Shown one piece after another: positions 25,018 through 33,292 of a DNA stretch of 64,000 bases. Made by a program: the position numbers and the translations under genes. The notes below the pieces were generated by a model. That model did not search any database. It worked only from the letters and a program-made list of their open reading frames with translations, and was not told the origin of the DNA. The stretch covers positions 310,001 through 374,000 of the forward strand of contig CAWGJH010000008.1 of NCBI GenBank assembly GCA_963822695.1, read 5' to 3'. Origin of the DNA: GCA-003244245 sp963822695 (GTDB lineage: Bacteria; Actinomycetota; Actinomycetes; Mycobacteriales; Pseudonocardiaceae). Each line of letters starts with the position of its first letter. Position 1 is the first letter of the stretch.

Positions 25018-26148
25018 GAGCAGTCGTCCGGCGAGGCCGCGTGAGCGTGTCGCGAGCCGGTCGGCTATCCCGCGCAGTACTACCGAGGCCGGTGAGGTGG
25101 GATCGGCTAGCACCAACGGAGTGCCGGTGTCGCCGGTCTCGCGCAGCCGGGGGTCCAGTGGCACCTGACCCAGTAGCGGAACCTCGCTACCCAGCGCGCG
25201 GGTCAGTGAGTCGGCGACTACCTGGCCCCCGCCGGAACCGAAAAGGTAGCTACGGGAGCCGTCCGGCATCTCCAACCACGACATGTTCTCCACCACGCCG
25301 ATCAGCCGCTGGCGGGTCTGCAGGGCAATCGCCCCGGCCCGCTGCGCCACTTCCGCGGCGGCCCGCTGCGGAGTGGTGACCACGAGGATCTCGGCGTTGG
25401 GCATCAGCTGCGCTACTGAGATAGCGATGTCGCCGGTGCCCGGCGGCAGGTCGAGCAGCAGCACGTCAAGGTCGCCCCAGAACACGTCGGCGAGGAACTG
25501 CTGCAGCGCGCGGTGCAGCATCGGCCCCCGCCACACCACCGGAGTGTTGTCCTTGGTGAACATCCCGATCGAGATGACCTTCACGCCGTGCGCCGTCGGC
25601 GGCATGATCATCTTTTCCACCTGGGTGGGCCGGGCGGTGGTGCCGAGCATGCCCGGCACCGAGTGGCCGTAGATATCGGCGTCAACCACCCCGACCGACA
25701 GGCCCCGATCGGCCATCGCGGCCGCCAGGTTCACCGTCACCGAGGACTTGCCGACGCCGCCCTTACCGGAGGCCACGCAGTACACCCGGGTCAGCGATCC
25801 CGGCTCGGCGAACGGAATCCGGGGCTCCTCGGCGGTGCCACGCAGCTGCTGGCGCAACGCCGTGCGCTGGGCGTCGCTCATCACGTCCAACTCCACCCGG
25901 ACGTCCCGCACGCCCGGCACGGCGGACACTGCCGTAGTGACCCGGGACGTGATGGTGGCACGCATGGGGCAGCCGGCGACGGTAAGCCACACCGCTACCC
26001 CCACCGTTCCGTCGGCGGCCACGGTCACGTCCTTGACCATGCCTAGCTCGGTGATCGGACGGTTGATCTCCGGGTCGTGCACCGTGTTCAGCGCGGCTTT
26101 AACCGCGTCAACCGATGGGACGGTCTGGGTGGAGGCCACGGGTGGCAC
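24994..26148 (-). CDS. mrp: Mrp/NBP35-type iron-sulfur cluster carrier ATPase
   Basis: The 384-residue protein has an N-terminal MIP18/DUF59 domain (about 8-90, ALNTVHDPEINRPITELGMV). The P-loop ATPase domain follows, with the deviant Walker A ASGKGGVGKSSVTVNLA (about 125-141), DADIYGHSVPGML and switch residues LLLDLPPGTGDI. It matches the length of actinobacterial Mrp (Rv1229c-like), which binds and delivers Fe-S clusters in the cytosol. The C-terminal CxxC of some ApbC proteins is not visible. It starts at GTG 26148 or a few codons later. It is monocistronic and convergent with the permease. Confidence 0.92.
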   Translation of the reverse strand: MPPVASTQTVPSVDAVKAALNTVHDPEINRPITELGMVKDVTVAADGTVGVAVWLTVAGCPMRATITSRVTTAVSAVPGVRDVRVELDVMSDAQRTALRQQLRGTAEEPRIPFAEPGSLTRVYCVASGKGGVGKSSVTVNLAAAMADRGLSVGVVDADIYGHSVPGMLGTTARPTQVEKMIMPPTAHGVKVISIGMFTKDNTPVVWRGPMLHRALQQFLADVFWGDLDVLLLDLPPGTGDIAISVAQLMPNAEILVVTTPQRAAAEVAQRAGAIALQTRQRLIGVVENMSWLEMPDGSRSYLFGSGGGQVVADSLTRALGSEVPLLGQVPLDPRLRETGDTGTPLVLADPTSPASVVLRGIADRLATRSRGLAGRLLSVSPSSR

Positions 26149-26226
26149 CGACCTTCCGGTTGGGTATGGGTCTGCCTCCCATGCTAGGCCGTATGCTGAT
26201 GGGCCCTCACACCTCCGCCCGCCGGC

Positions 26227-27642
26227 TCAGCGGTAGCAGTAGGAGTCCGAGGAGGCGTCGCCGCCTTGGAGCCGGACTTGGTGCACTCGTAAGCCCCGGA
26301 AGTCCTCGCCGTGCGGGAAGAAGGTTGTGTCCACGCTCAGCCCTCCCGTGGCGGTGGCGTCGATCTTGGCCATCCAGGCGCCCACGCCGTCGGGGTAGAA
26401 CTGGTCGTCCCATGCGCCGTAGAGGGAGTTGGTCAGGTAGACCCGCCGCCCGTCCCGGCTGATCTCGACCATCTGCGGGCCGCCGGCTAGTGGCTGGTCG
26501 AGGTTGGCCGGATGGGCGGCGCGGCCGGTGATGCCGCCCAAACGCACTGAGCCGGTCTCACGCGGGTTCGCGGGGTCGGACACGTCGTACTGCTTGAGCT
26601 CGCCGGTGCCCCAGCACGACACGTACAGCTGCTGGTCCTCGACCGAGAGGTTGATGTCGGTGACCAGCGGGGGTACCGCACCGAAGGGCTTCAGCGCCGG
26701 GGGCAGCGCGTCGGCGTCGGCGGGCTCGGCGGGAATGGTGATCACCTTGTCGGCGGCCCAAGTGCCCTTCTCGCGGTGCCAGCGCCACACCGAGGCGGAC
26801 AGGTCCTGGGTGGACACGACGACGCCGACGAACCCCCAGGTGGCCTCGGGATCGTGTGCTGGGCGCAGCTCAAGCACCATCTGGTGGTGTGCGCCCAGGT
26901 CGACCCGCTGGAGGTGCTTGCCAGCGGCGAGGTCCCAGAAGTGCAGCGCGTGACCATACTGGTTGCCCAGTAACAGCTCTGGGTTGATCCCGTTCTCGAT
27001 CATTGACGGGGTGCCCCACTCGCTGGTGACCAGGATGTTCTGCTTCAGGTGCCACCAGGCGTCATACGCCAGGTACTGCGGCCCGCGGTCGTGCTCCCAT
27101 GGCCCCAGCACGTCGAAGCTGGAGTGGTCGAGCAGCGCGATCCCGCCCGGACCGTCGGCACCGTTGGCGCCTCCCACGCAGGAGAGGAAGATTCCCTCGG
27201 GGCCACAGTGCAGCGTGTGTGGCCGGGAGTAGCCGGCTTTGTCAGCCAGTTCCTTGGCGTCGATCGTCTTGATCAGGATGGGGTTGGTCGGGTCCGGGTA
27301 GGTGTCATAGACGTGCACGTTCGAGCTACGCAGCCCCGGCAGCAGCAGGTAACGACGCTCCAGACCGTGCGTGTCATGTCCCTCATGGGCAAGCGCGCTG
27401 CTGCAGGCGTTCCAGCCGAAGTGGTGCAGCTCATCACCCAGGGTGGGCAGGTCCACCCAGCCCACCACCTGTCCATACCGGGGCGAGCCGGGATCGACAT
27501 CGATGACGGTCAGCGCGTCGGGCCGCGCAGCCGCGCGGTCGAAGGCGACGACGTAGGCGAGCTTCTCCGCCGGTGCGGCGGCGGCCTCGGCGGGGCTGCG
27601 GTAGAAGGTCGGGTCTGGGAATGTCCGCGCCGGTGCGCTCAT
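26227..27642 (-). CDS. SBP56-type methanethiol oxidase (selenium-binding protein family)
   Basis: This 471-residue seven-bladed beta-propeller belongs to the SELENBP1/SBP56 family. Visible hallmarks are DELHHFGWNACSSAL, YLLLPGLRSSNVHVYD, RPHTLHCGPEG, NILVTSEWGTPSMIENG and the C-terminal VHQVRLQGGD. His residues in HHFGWNAC and HTLHC are the likely copper ligands. Bacterial members (MtoX) oxidise methanethiol to formaldehyde, sulfide and peroxide. The start has AAGGAG upstream. A short ORF typical of cysteine-responsive leader peptides lies about 110 bases upstream, consistent with regulation by sulfur supply. Confidence 0.9.
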   Translation of the reverse strand: MSAPARTFPDPTFYRSPAEAAAAPAEKLAYVVAFDRAAARPDALTVIDVDPGSPRYGQVVGWVDLPTLGDELHHFGWNACSSALAHEGHDTHGLERRYLLLPGLRSSNVHVYDTYPDPTNPILIKTIDAKELADKAGYSRPHTLHCGPEGIFLSCVGGANGADGPGGIALLDHSSFDVLGPWEHDRGPQYLAYDAWWHLKQNILVTSEWGTPSMIENGINPELLLGNQYGHALHFWDLAAGKHLQRVDLGAHHQMVLELRPAHDPEATWGFVGVVVSTQDLSASVWRWHREKGTWAADKVITIPAEPADADALPPALKPFGAVPPLVTDINLSVEDQQLYVSCWGTGELKQYDVSDPANPRETGSVRLGGITGRAAHPANLDQPLAGGPQMVEISRDGRRVYLTNSLYGAWDDQFYPDGVGAWMAKIDATATGGLSVDTTFFPHGEDFRGLRVHQVRLQGGDASSDSYCYR

Positions 27643-27749
27643 GACGTTCTCCTTGGCTCGGAAGCTGTCCTGGAAGACGCCCGCATTCTCAGCACGGGCG
27701 CGTTGACTGCGGTGCGACGGTCAGCGAGACGGAAGTGGTCGGCCAGCGA

Positions 27750-27806
27750 TCATGCAGGGCGACACATCGCGCTGGCCAGCCGAAGCAGATCGACGTGTAG
27801 CCGCAT
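27750..27806 (-). CDS. Putative cysteine-responsive leader peptide upstream of the SBP56 gene
   Basis: The ORF encodes MRLHVDLLRLASAMCRPA (18 residues). The pattern R-x-HVDL-x-R-x-xSAxC-R is that of the 'putative leader peptide' family found upstream of sulfur-metabolism genes in actinobacteria, where a Cys codon near the end is thought to couple ribosome progress to expression. The frame remains open upstream, so the true start could be earlier. The 107 bases between its stop and the SBP56 start leave room for an attenuator, though I cannot fold it here. The remaining 27807-28093 region holds nothing else I can identify. Confidence 0.6.
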   Translation of the reverse strand: MRLHVDLLRLASAMCRPA

Positions 27807-28093
27807 GAACAGCCACGCGTTCAGGAACACAGCAGTCTGGGACACGGCGCTGCTGCGGCGCACCAGCGAGGGGAGGGCCTGCGGTCCCCGTGCACGCATC
27901 GTGATCCGTCCCTCACGCCGAACGTGTCGTGTCGTCCCCCCAAGCTGACCCGGTGCTCGCACTCGGGACAGGACTCTTCCCTGACAGTACCGACCCGGCC
28001 GCCGCCCAGCACTGCACTACACCCGGTCGGCCTCACCGCGCACAGCGGGCGCATGCCGCCATACTGGCCGGATAGTCTACGGGAGGTGTTCTC

Positions 28094-29290
28094 ATGGCCC
28101 GGCTCGCTCAGACCGCTGGTCTCACCGAGATCCAGCAGGAGATCCTGGCCACGGTCAAGGCCTTCGTGGACAAGGAGATCATACCGGTCGCCCAGGAGCT
28201 GGAACATACTGACACCTACCCCCAGAAGATCGTCAACGGGATGAAGGAAATGGGCCTGTTCGGGCTCACCATCCCCGATGAGTACGGTGGTCTGGGGGAG
28301 TCGTTGTTGACCTACGCGCTGGTCGCGGAGCAGATCGCCCGAGGCTGGATGAGTGTCTCCGGCGTGATCAATACTCACTTCATCGTGGCGTACATGATCA
28401 GTCACCACGGCACCGACGAGCAGAAGCAGCACTACCTACCGGGGATGGCGGAGGGCAGCATTCGCGGTGCCTTCTCCATGTCGGAACCAGAGTTGGGTTC
28501 CGACGTCGCGGCGATCAAGACGAGGGCCCGGCGCGACGGGGACCACTACATCGTTGATGGCGCGAAGATGTGGCTGACCAACGGCGCCACGTCGACCCTG
28601 GTGGCGACCTTGGTCAAGACCGAGGAGGGTGCGGCGAAGGCGCACCACAACCTCACCACGCTGCTGGTGGACAAGCCCACTGGCTACGGTGAGGTCGTTC
28701 CCGGACTCAGCGTGCCCGGGAAGATCGACAAGATGGGATACAAGGGGGTCGACACCACCGAACTGGTGTTCGACGGCTTCCGCATCGGAGCCGACAAGGT
28801 GCTGGGTGCGGCTCCCGGCGAGGGTTTCGCCCAGATGATGGACGGCGTCGAGGTGGGGCGGGTCAACGTCGCCGCCCGTGCCTGCGGCATCGCGATTCGG
28901 GCTTTCGAGCTCGCGGTCGACTACGCTCAGCAGCGCAGGACCTTCGGCAAGCCGATCGCGCAGCACCAGGCGATCGCGTTCAAGCTTGCGGAGATGGCCA
29001 CCAAGGTCGAAGCTGCGCACCTGATGATGGTCAACGCCGCCCGGTGCAAGGATTCCGGCGAGCGCAACGACGTCCAGACCGGGATGGCGAAGCTGCTGGC
29101 CAGCGAATACTGTATGGAGGTCACCGAAGACGCCTTCCGTATCCATGGCGGATACGGCTACTCCAAGGAGTACGAGATCGAGCGGCTGATGCGCGAAGCG
29201 CCGTTCCTGCTCATCGGCGAGGGCACCAGCGAGATCCAAAAGACGATCATCAGTAAGGGGCTGCTACGGGAGTACGCTGCGCGAAGTTGA
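28094..29290 (+). CDS. Acyl-CoA dehydrogenase
   Basis: This is a 398-residue FAD enzyme of fatty-acid or branched-chain acyl-CoA oxidation. The N-terminal helical domain (about 1-115) ends before the flavin/substrate signature GAFSMSEPELGSD (about 127-139). WLTNG follows in the middle beta domain. The C-terminal helical domain has RRTFGKPIAQHQAIAFKLAEMA and the IHGGYGYSKEYEIERLMREA region leading to EGTSEIQK. The catalytic Glu position, which varies between subfamilies, cannot be fixed without alignment, so chain specificity is open. GTGTTCTC separates it from the upstream region; the ATG is standard. Confidence 0.93.
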   Translation: MARLAQTAGLTEIQQEILATVKAFVDKEIIPVAQELEHTDTYPQKIVNGMKEMGLFGLTIPDEYGGLGESLLTYALVAEQIARGWMSVSGVINTHFIVAYMISHHGTDEQKQHYLPGMAEGSIRGAFSMSEPELGSDVAAIKTRARRDGDHYIVDGAKMWLTNGATSTLVATLVKTEEGAAKAHHNLTTLLVDKPTGYGEVVPGLSVPGKIDKMGYKGVDTTELVFDGFRIGADKVLGAAPGEGFAQMMDGVEVGRVNVAARACGIAIRAFELAVDYAQQRRTFGKPIAQHQAIAFKLAEMATKVEAAHLMMVNAARCKDSGERNDVQTGMAKLLASEYCMEVTEDAFRIHGGYGYSKEYEIERLMREAPFLLIGEGTSEIQKTIISKGLLREYAARS

Positions 29291-29361
29291 GAGAAACTGC
29301 GGGCGTTCGCCAGCGTGAGCGGTGGCACGATGTGAGTACCTCGTAGGGGCGGTGATGCACC

Positions 29362-29877
29362 ATGACCAGTCCATTCAGCGGCCAGGGTCAGATGCCTGGC
29401 CTGCCCACCCCGCCCACCGGTTGGCCGATCGGCTCCTACGCCACGTACGCCGAGGCGCAGCGTGCCGTGGACCATCTCGCGGACAATCAGTTCCCGGTCG
29501 CCGAGGTCACGATCGTCGGGGTGGACCTCATGCTGGTGGAGCGGGTGCTACGCCGGTTGACCTGGAGCCGGGTGATCAGCCAGGGGGCGGCGTCGGGTGC
29601 CTGGTTCGGGCTGTTCGTCGGGATGCTGCTCAGTTTGTTCGCTACCCAAGCCGGGACCAGCCTGATCCCGATCGTGGTGGGGGTGGCCACCGGCGCGGTG
29701 TTCGGGACGGTGTTTGCCGCCGTCGGCTACGCCTCGACCCGTGGCCGCCGGGACTTCGCGTCGGCGAGCCAACTGGTGGCCGGGCGTTACGACGTGCTGT
29801 GCCAGCCGCAGCATGCCGAGCAGGCCCGCGACATGCTGGCCCGGCTGGCGATGGGCCCAGGCACCGCGACGGCCTGA
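29362..29877 (+). CDS. General-stress-protein-17M-like membrane protein
   Basis: This is a 171-residue protein. After a Pro/Gly-rich N-terminus comes a YflT/GSP17M-type domain (GSYATYAEAQRAVDHLADNQ, VAEVTIVG). Two adjacent transmembrane helices follow (SGAWFGLFVGMLLSLFA and LIPIVVGVATGAVFGTVFAA), then a cytosolic tail ending in HAEQARDMLARL. Family members are small stress-associated proteins without known activity. It lies 71 bases after the acyl-CoA dehydrogenase but need not be functionally linked. Confidence 0.8.
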   Translation: MTSPFSGQGQMPGLPTPPTGWPIGSYATYAEAQRAVDHLADNQFPVAEVTIVGVDLMLVERVLRRLTWSRVISQGAASGAWFGLFVGMLLSLFATQAGTSLIPIVVGVATGAVFGTVFAAVGYASTRGRRDFASASQLVAGRYDVLCQPQHAEQARDMLARLAMGPGTATA

Positions 29878-29887
29878 AGTCAGCGAG

Positions 29888-30301
29888 CTAGCGGGGTAGG
29901 CAGTGCCAGTGGGTCAGGGCTTCGAGGAGGCCGGTGACGATGGGCAGACTCGCCAGGGTCTCCGCGTCGCACCAGCGGGCATCGCCAGCGTCATCGCCGG
30001 CGCGTAGCGTCCCGCCGATTACCCGGCAACTGTAGTCGTGGATGTCGAGCACCGCCCCGTCCGGTGCGGGGCGGTGCACGTCTCCCAGCCAACGCGTGAT
30101 CTCAACCGCCAGCCCGGTCTCCTCGGCCACCTCGCGGATCAGCGCCTGATGATCTGTCTCACCGGCTTCAACCCGGCCTCCGGGCACCGACCAGCGCCCT
30201 CGTCCCGGCTCGTTCGCCCTTCGGATCAGGAGCAGTCTGCCGGCGTCGTCGAGCACCACTGCTCCGACGCACCGGATCCGCTGTTCGGGTGCCCCTGCCA
30301 T
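29888..30301 (-). CDS. NUDIX hydrolase
   Basis: This is a 137-residue NUDIX domain. The Nudix box GxExxxxxxxxREVAEETGL is present as GGRVEAGETDHQALIREVAE followed by ETGLAVE (about 44-69) and carries the metal-binding glutamates. The strand IRCVGAVVLDDAGRLLLIRR precedes it. It would hydrolyse a nucleoside diphosphate derivative, but the substrate is not readable. The start MAGAPEQR at 30301 was chosen because it immediately precedes the domain; an in-frame ATG at 30355 is an alternative. The much longer open frame upstream runs antisense to the PH-domain gene and is not coding. Confidence 0.85.
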   Translation of the reverse strand: MAGAPEQRIRCVGAVVLDDAGRLLLIRRANEPGRGRWSVPGGRVEAGETDHQALIREVAEETGLAVEITRWLGDVHRPAPDGAVLDIHDYSCRVIGGTLRAGDDAGDARWCDAETLASLPIVTGLLEALTHWHCLPR

Positions 30302-30484
30302 CAGCAGCGACGGTAGTACGCTCGCGAGTGTCGGGACGCGAGTGACGGGACGCATCGCCAACCCCAGGTGCGGTACAACACGCGGATCGATGACGGAAGT
30401 GCCCAACAACGGCTGCGCCCGCTGCCCGCAGCGGCGAGACAGGTAGGTCAGGATGAGCGCTGAAGACGTTCTGGCGGGGCTGAC

Positions 30485-31078
30485 ATGATTGGTCGACATC
30501 CCAACGTCCTGCTCCCCCCCGCCCAGGAGCGGCGGGTGGTCCAGGTGCGGCAGCACTGGGCGGTTCTGCTCGAGCCGATGGTGAAGACCGTCGGGGTCGT
30601 GATCGTCGCGTTCCTGCTGTCTCGCCTGGTCAGTCGGGTGGGGGAAGGCCTCTGGCTGCTGCAGTCGTTGCTCTGGTACGCGGCGGTCGCGGCGGTGCTG
30701 TACTTCGGCTGGAAGGTGCTGGAGTGGTGGATCGAGGTCATCATCGTCACCGACAAGCGACTCATGCGCACTACTGGCGTCATTCAGACGAAGAACTCCA
30801 TGATTCCGATTACGAAAGTGACCGATTTGACTTTTGAGCGACCATTTATCGGGCAGCTGCTCGGTTTCGGCACGCTCCGGGTGGAGTCGGCTGGGCCGAA
30901 GCAGGATTTGAAGCAGATCGAGTACGTGCCCCGGCCGGAGGAGGTCTTCAAGGCGATCTCCGAGCTGATCTTCGGCGAGAAGAAGCAGCCTCGTTCCCAT
31001 ATGCTGGGGCCGCCGCGCAGCTCTCGTCGCAAGCGCTGGGCGCCGCTCGCGAGGCGGTCTGACCCGGAGGGGCGGTAG
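30485..31078 (+). CDS. Membrane protein with bacterial PH (bPH2) domain
   Basis: This 197-residue protein has two transmembrane helices (about 28-45 and 53-74, GVVIVAFLLSRLV and LLWYAAVAAVLYFGW). A bPH2/YdbT-like domain follows, with VTDKRLMRTTGVIQTKNSMI and PITKVTDLTFERPFIGQLLG motifs. A basic C-terminal tail (RSSRRKRWAPLARRS) may contact the membrane. Function is unknown. It is divergent from the NUDIX gene and 24 bases ahead of the PHP gene, so probably co-transcribed with that one. Confidence 0.88.
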   Translation: MIGRHPNVLLPPAQERRVVQVRQHWAVLLEPMVKTVGVVIVAFLLSRLVSRVGEGLWLLQSLLWYAAVAAVLYFGWKVLEWWIEVIIVTDKRLMRTTGVIQTKNSMIPITKVTDLTFERPFIGQLLGFGTLRVESAGPKQDLKQIEYVPRPEEVFKAISELIFGEKKQPRSHMLGPPRSSRRKRWAPLARRSDPEGR

Positions 31079-31102
31079 CGATAGTCCGGAGGGCTGGCGG
31101 TC

Positions 31103-31969
31103 GTGCGTATTGACCTGCACGCCCACTCCACCATGTCCGACGGAACGGACACCCCTGCGGAATTCGTCGCGATCGCCGCGGCAGCTGGCCTTGATGTGGT
31201 GGCCCTGACTGACCACGACACCACCGCCGGGTGGGCCGAGGCGGCCAATGCGTTGCCCGCAGGTCTACGGCTGATCCGGGGTGCGGAGTTCTCCTGCATA
31301 GCACCGAGCGGTAGGGACAGGTCGGTCTCGGTGCATCTGCTCGGGTACCTGTTCGATCCCGCCTCGGAGGTGATTATCGCCGAGCAGGCCCGGCTGCGGG
31401 ACGAGCGACGCCTGCGGCTGCGCGTCATGGCACAGCGGATGGCCGCCGACGGGTTTCCGGTGGATCCGGACCTGCTGCTCGGCGAGCTGTCGCCGGACGC
31501 TCCGGTCGGTCGGCCGCATCTGGCCCGGGCGCTGGTGTCAGCTGGTGTCGTGGACAGCGTCGAGGAGGCTTTCCACCGGTTCCTGAACACCGCGGGTCCT
31601 TACTACACCGGCCGGGCCGACACCGATGTCAGGACTGCGGTCCGGATGGTTCGGGCTGCGGGCGGGGTCCCGGTACTGGCGCACCCCGCGGCCCGCCGCC
31701 GCGGGCCGGTGGTCGCCCCCGAGGTCATCGCTGAGCTCGCCACCGAGGGGCTCGCCGGGGTGGAGGTGGACCATCCCGACCACACCGGCGACGAACGGGC
31801 TGCGCTGCGCGACCTCGCCGGCGCGCTGGGTCTGCTGATTACCGGTAGCAGCGACTACCACGGCGCGAACAAGACGGTGTCGCTGGGCCAGGAGACGACT
31901 GACCCGGAGGCGCTGGAACGGATCGAGGAGCTGGCGGCCCGCAGCCGCGTCACCGCGGTGACCGGCTGA
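31103..31969 (+). CDS. PHP-domain phosphoesterase (RNase AM/YciV-like)
   Basis: The 288-residue PHP-family metalloenzyme opens RIDLHAHSTMSDGTDTPAEF with the first His-x-His metal motif. LTDHDTTAGW, RGAEFS and the C-terminal SSDYHG complete the metal cluster. The length and the inserted helical domain (about 100-160) resemble YciV/nucleoside 3',5'-bisphosphate phosphatase and 5'-3' RNase AM enzymes. It starts at GTG 31103. A 27-base repeat array begins at its stop codon. Confidence 0.88.
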   Translation: MRIDLHAHSTMSDGTDTPAEFVAIAAAAGLDVVALTDHDTTAGWAEAANALPAGLRLIRGAEFSCIAPSGRDRSVSVHLLGYLFDPASEVIIAEQARLRDERRLRLRVMAQRMAADGFPVDPDLLLGELSPDAPVGRPHLARALVSAGVVDSVEEAFHRFLNTAGPYYTGRADTDVRTAVRMVRAAGGVPVLAHPAARRRGPVVAPEVIAELATEGLAGVEVDHPDHTGDERAALRDLAGALGLLITGSSDYHGANKTVSLGQETTDPEALERIEELAARSRVTAVTG

Positions 31970-32040
31970 GCCGACAAATCGAACTGCCGTCGGCTGAGCC
32001 AACAATCGAACTGCCGTCGGCTGAGCCGACAATCGAACTG
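31963..32040. repeat. Three tandem ~27-bp units between the PHP and RecB-like genes
   Basis: Units start at 31963, 31991 and 32018 and follow the pattern CGGCTGAGCCGACAATCGAA then CTGCCGT, with one insertion and one substitution. Adjacent copies create the small hairpin GTCGGCTGAGCCGAC. The PHP stop codon TGA (31967-31969) is inside the first unit. It may act as a weak terminator or be simple slippage. Confidence 0.75.
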
Positions 32041-32058
32041 GCGAGTACGGTAGGCGCG

Positions 32059-32904
32059 ATGGCACGGCGAGCGCAGGGAGAGCTGGAACTCGGCGGTCTG
32101 CCCCGCCCCCTGGTGCGGGTGACTCCCGCCAAGCTCACCACGTGGACCGGCTGCCGCCGACGCTACCGGATGGCCTACCTGGATCGTCCCACGCCTGCCC
32201 GGGGCGGGGCGTGGGCGCACAATACGTTGGGCGCTGTGGTGCACACCGCGCTGCGGGCGTTGTTCGATCTGGCGCCCGGGCGGCGCCGTTCACACACTGC
32301 GGCCGCCTTGGTGGCGGCGCACTGGTCTGGGGAGGGTTTCGCGGACGACGTGCAGGCCGCCGACTATCGCAGCCGCGCGCAGGACTGGGTGGCCCGCTAT
32401 GTCGACGAGCTGGATCCCCATCTTGATCCGGTGGGGGTGGAGCGCTGGGTCTCCGCGCCGACCCAGCGGATTGTCGCGGAGGGGCGAGTGGACCGCATTG
32501 ACGAGCGGGATGGCGAACTGGTCGTGGTGGACTACAAAACCGGTCGCCACGAGCTCACTGTCGATGACGCTCGCGGTTCGCAGGCGCTGGCGCTCTATGC
32601 TTTTGCGGCCCGGCGCACGCTGCGCCGGGAGTGCCGGCGGGTGGAGCTGCACCACGTGCCCACCGGCACTGTCGCCGGATGGGAGCACACTGAGCAGTCG
32701 CTGACCAGGCACCTGCAGCGTGCCGAGGAGGCTGCCGACGAGATCGCGCTGGCCACCGACACTCTGGCGATGGGAGGCGATCCGGACATTCTGTTCCCGC
32801 CCGCTCCCGGTCGGGCCTGCTCATGGTGCGACTTCCGGCGGCACTGCCCCGAGGGGCGGGCCAGTGCACCAGAGCTCCAGCCGTGGGCACTGCTCGCACC
32901 ATGA
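32059..32904 (+). CDS. RecB-family PD-(D/E)XK nuclease
   Basis: This 281-residue protein is a Cas4/RecB-like exonuclease. AKLTTWTGCRRRYRMAYLD (about 23-41) is the N-terminal Cys-containing part, HTLGAVVH gives the motif His, and GRVDRIDERDGELVVVDYKTG (about 143-163) supplies the PD-(D/E)XK Asp and Asp-x-Lys residues. ACSWCDFRRHCPEG adds three Cys, completing a likely 4Fe-4S cluster with the N-terminal Cys. It is a stand-alone nuclease of a type common in actinobacteria. The stop overlaps the next start (ATGA). Confidence 0.88.
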   Translation: MARRAQGELELGGLPRPLVRVTPAKLTTWTGCRRRYRMAYLDRPTPARGGAWAHNTLGAVVHTALRALFDLAPGRRRSHTAAALVAAHWSGEGFADDVQAADYRSRAQDWVARYVDELDPHLDPVGVERWVSAPTQRIVAEGRVDRIDERDGELVVVDYKTGRHELTVDDARGSQALALYAFAARRTLRRECRRVELHHVPTGTVAGWEHTEQSLTRHLQRAEEAADEIALATDTLAMGGDPDILFPPAPGRACSWCDFRRHCPEGRASAPELQPWALLAP

Positions 32905-33215
32905 TCGTCGAAGCAGGGCGAACCGTGCGGCGCCGGCGATCAGAGGGCGTGCGCGCCCCGCAGGGACTGTCCGGTGTGCTGGCTGGAGGCCTGGTGGCGC
33001 TTGCGGGCGCGGTATGCGTGGCGCAGTGGCTGGCCGGTACGTCAGGCCGCCCCGGCCCAGGCATGGCAGTCGTCGTCGGTCATGCGGTCGCGGCGCTGGC
33101 CGCCGTTGTGTTGCAGCTGGCGGCAGAGCGGGCACTGGGCCGTAGTGCCGCGCTGGCTTCGTGGTCTGTCCTGGTGATCACGGCCGGCGTGCTCTGGTTC
33201 GGCTGGTGGGCTTGA
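32901..33215 (+). CDS. Small three-helix membrane protein
   Basis: This is a 104-residue protein. A basic N-terminus (RTVRRRRSEG) precedes three hydrophobic segments (about 28-45, 57-74, 83-101; for example VLAGGLVALAGAVCVAQWLA and ASWSVLVITAGVLWFGWWA). It starts in an ATGA overlap with the RecB-like gene, so translation is coupled. No motif beyond the helices is seen and I do not recognise the family. Confidence 0.7.
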   Translation: MIVEAGRTVRRRRSEGVRAPQGLSGVLAGGLVALAGAVCVAQWLAGTSGRPGPGMAVVVGHAVAALAAVVLQLAAERALGRSAALASWSVLVITAGVLWFGWWA

Positions 33216-33292
33216 AATCCAGGGTCTCACGAGGGCCCCAATGCCAACCAGCGCTGTGCGGGGTGATCTGTGATGCCGTCACCGGGTGGAGC

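Noticed and set aside
27821..28432. 203-codon minus-strand frame between the SBP56 and acyl-CoA dehydrogenase genes
   Set aside because: It overlaps the dehydrogenase start by over 330 bases in antisense and has no recognisable domain; only the short leader peptide downstream of it has a specific pattern.
28436..29239. 267-codon antisense frame in the acyl-CoA dehydrogenase gene
   Set aside because: No family resemblance, and the plus-strand enzyme motifs cover the whole interval.
30356..31216. 5' extension of the NUDIX frame
   Set aside because: The extension runs antisense to the PH-domain gene and is low in complexity; the Nudix domain needs only the last ~137 codons.
31963..32040. Possible CRISPR array
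   Set aside because: The units are contiguous with no unique spacers; it is a plain tandem repeat. No other array-like periodicity or cas gene was seen in the window.
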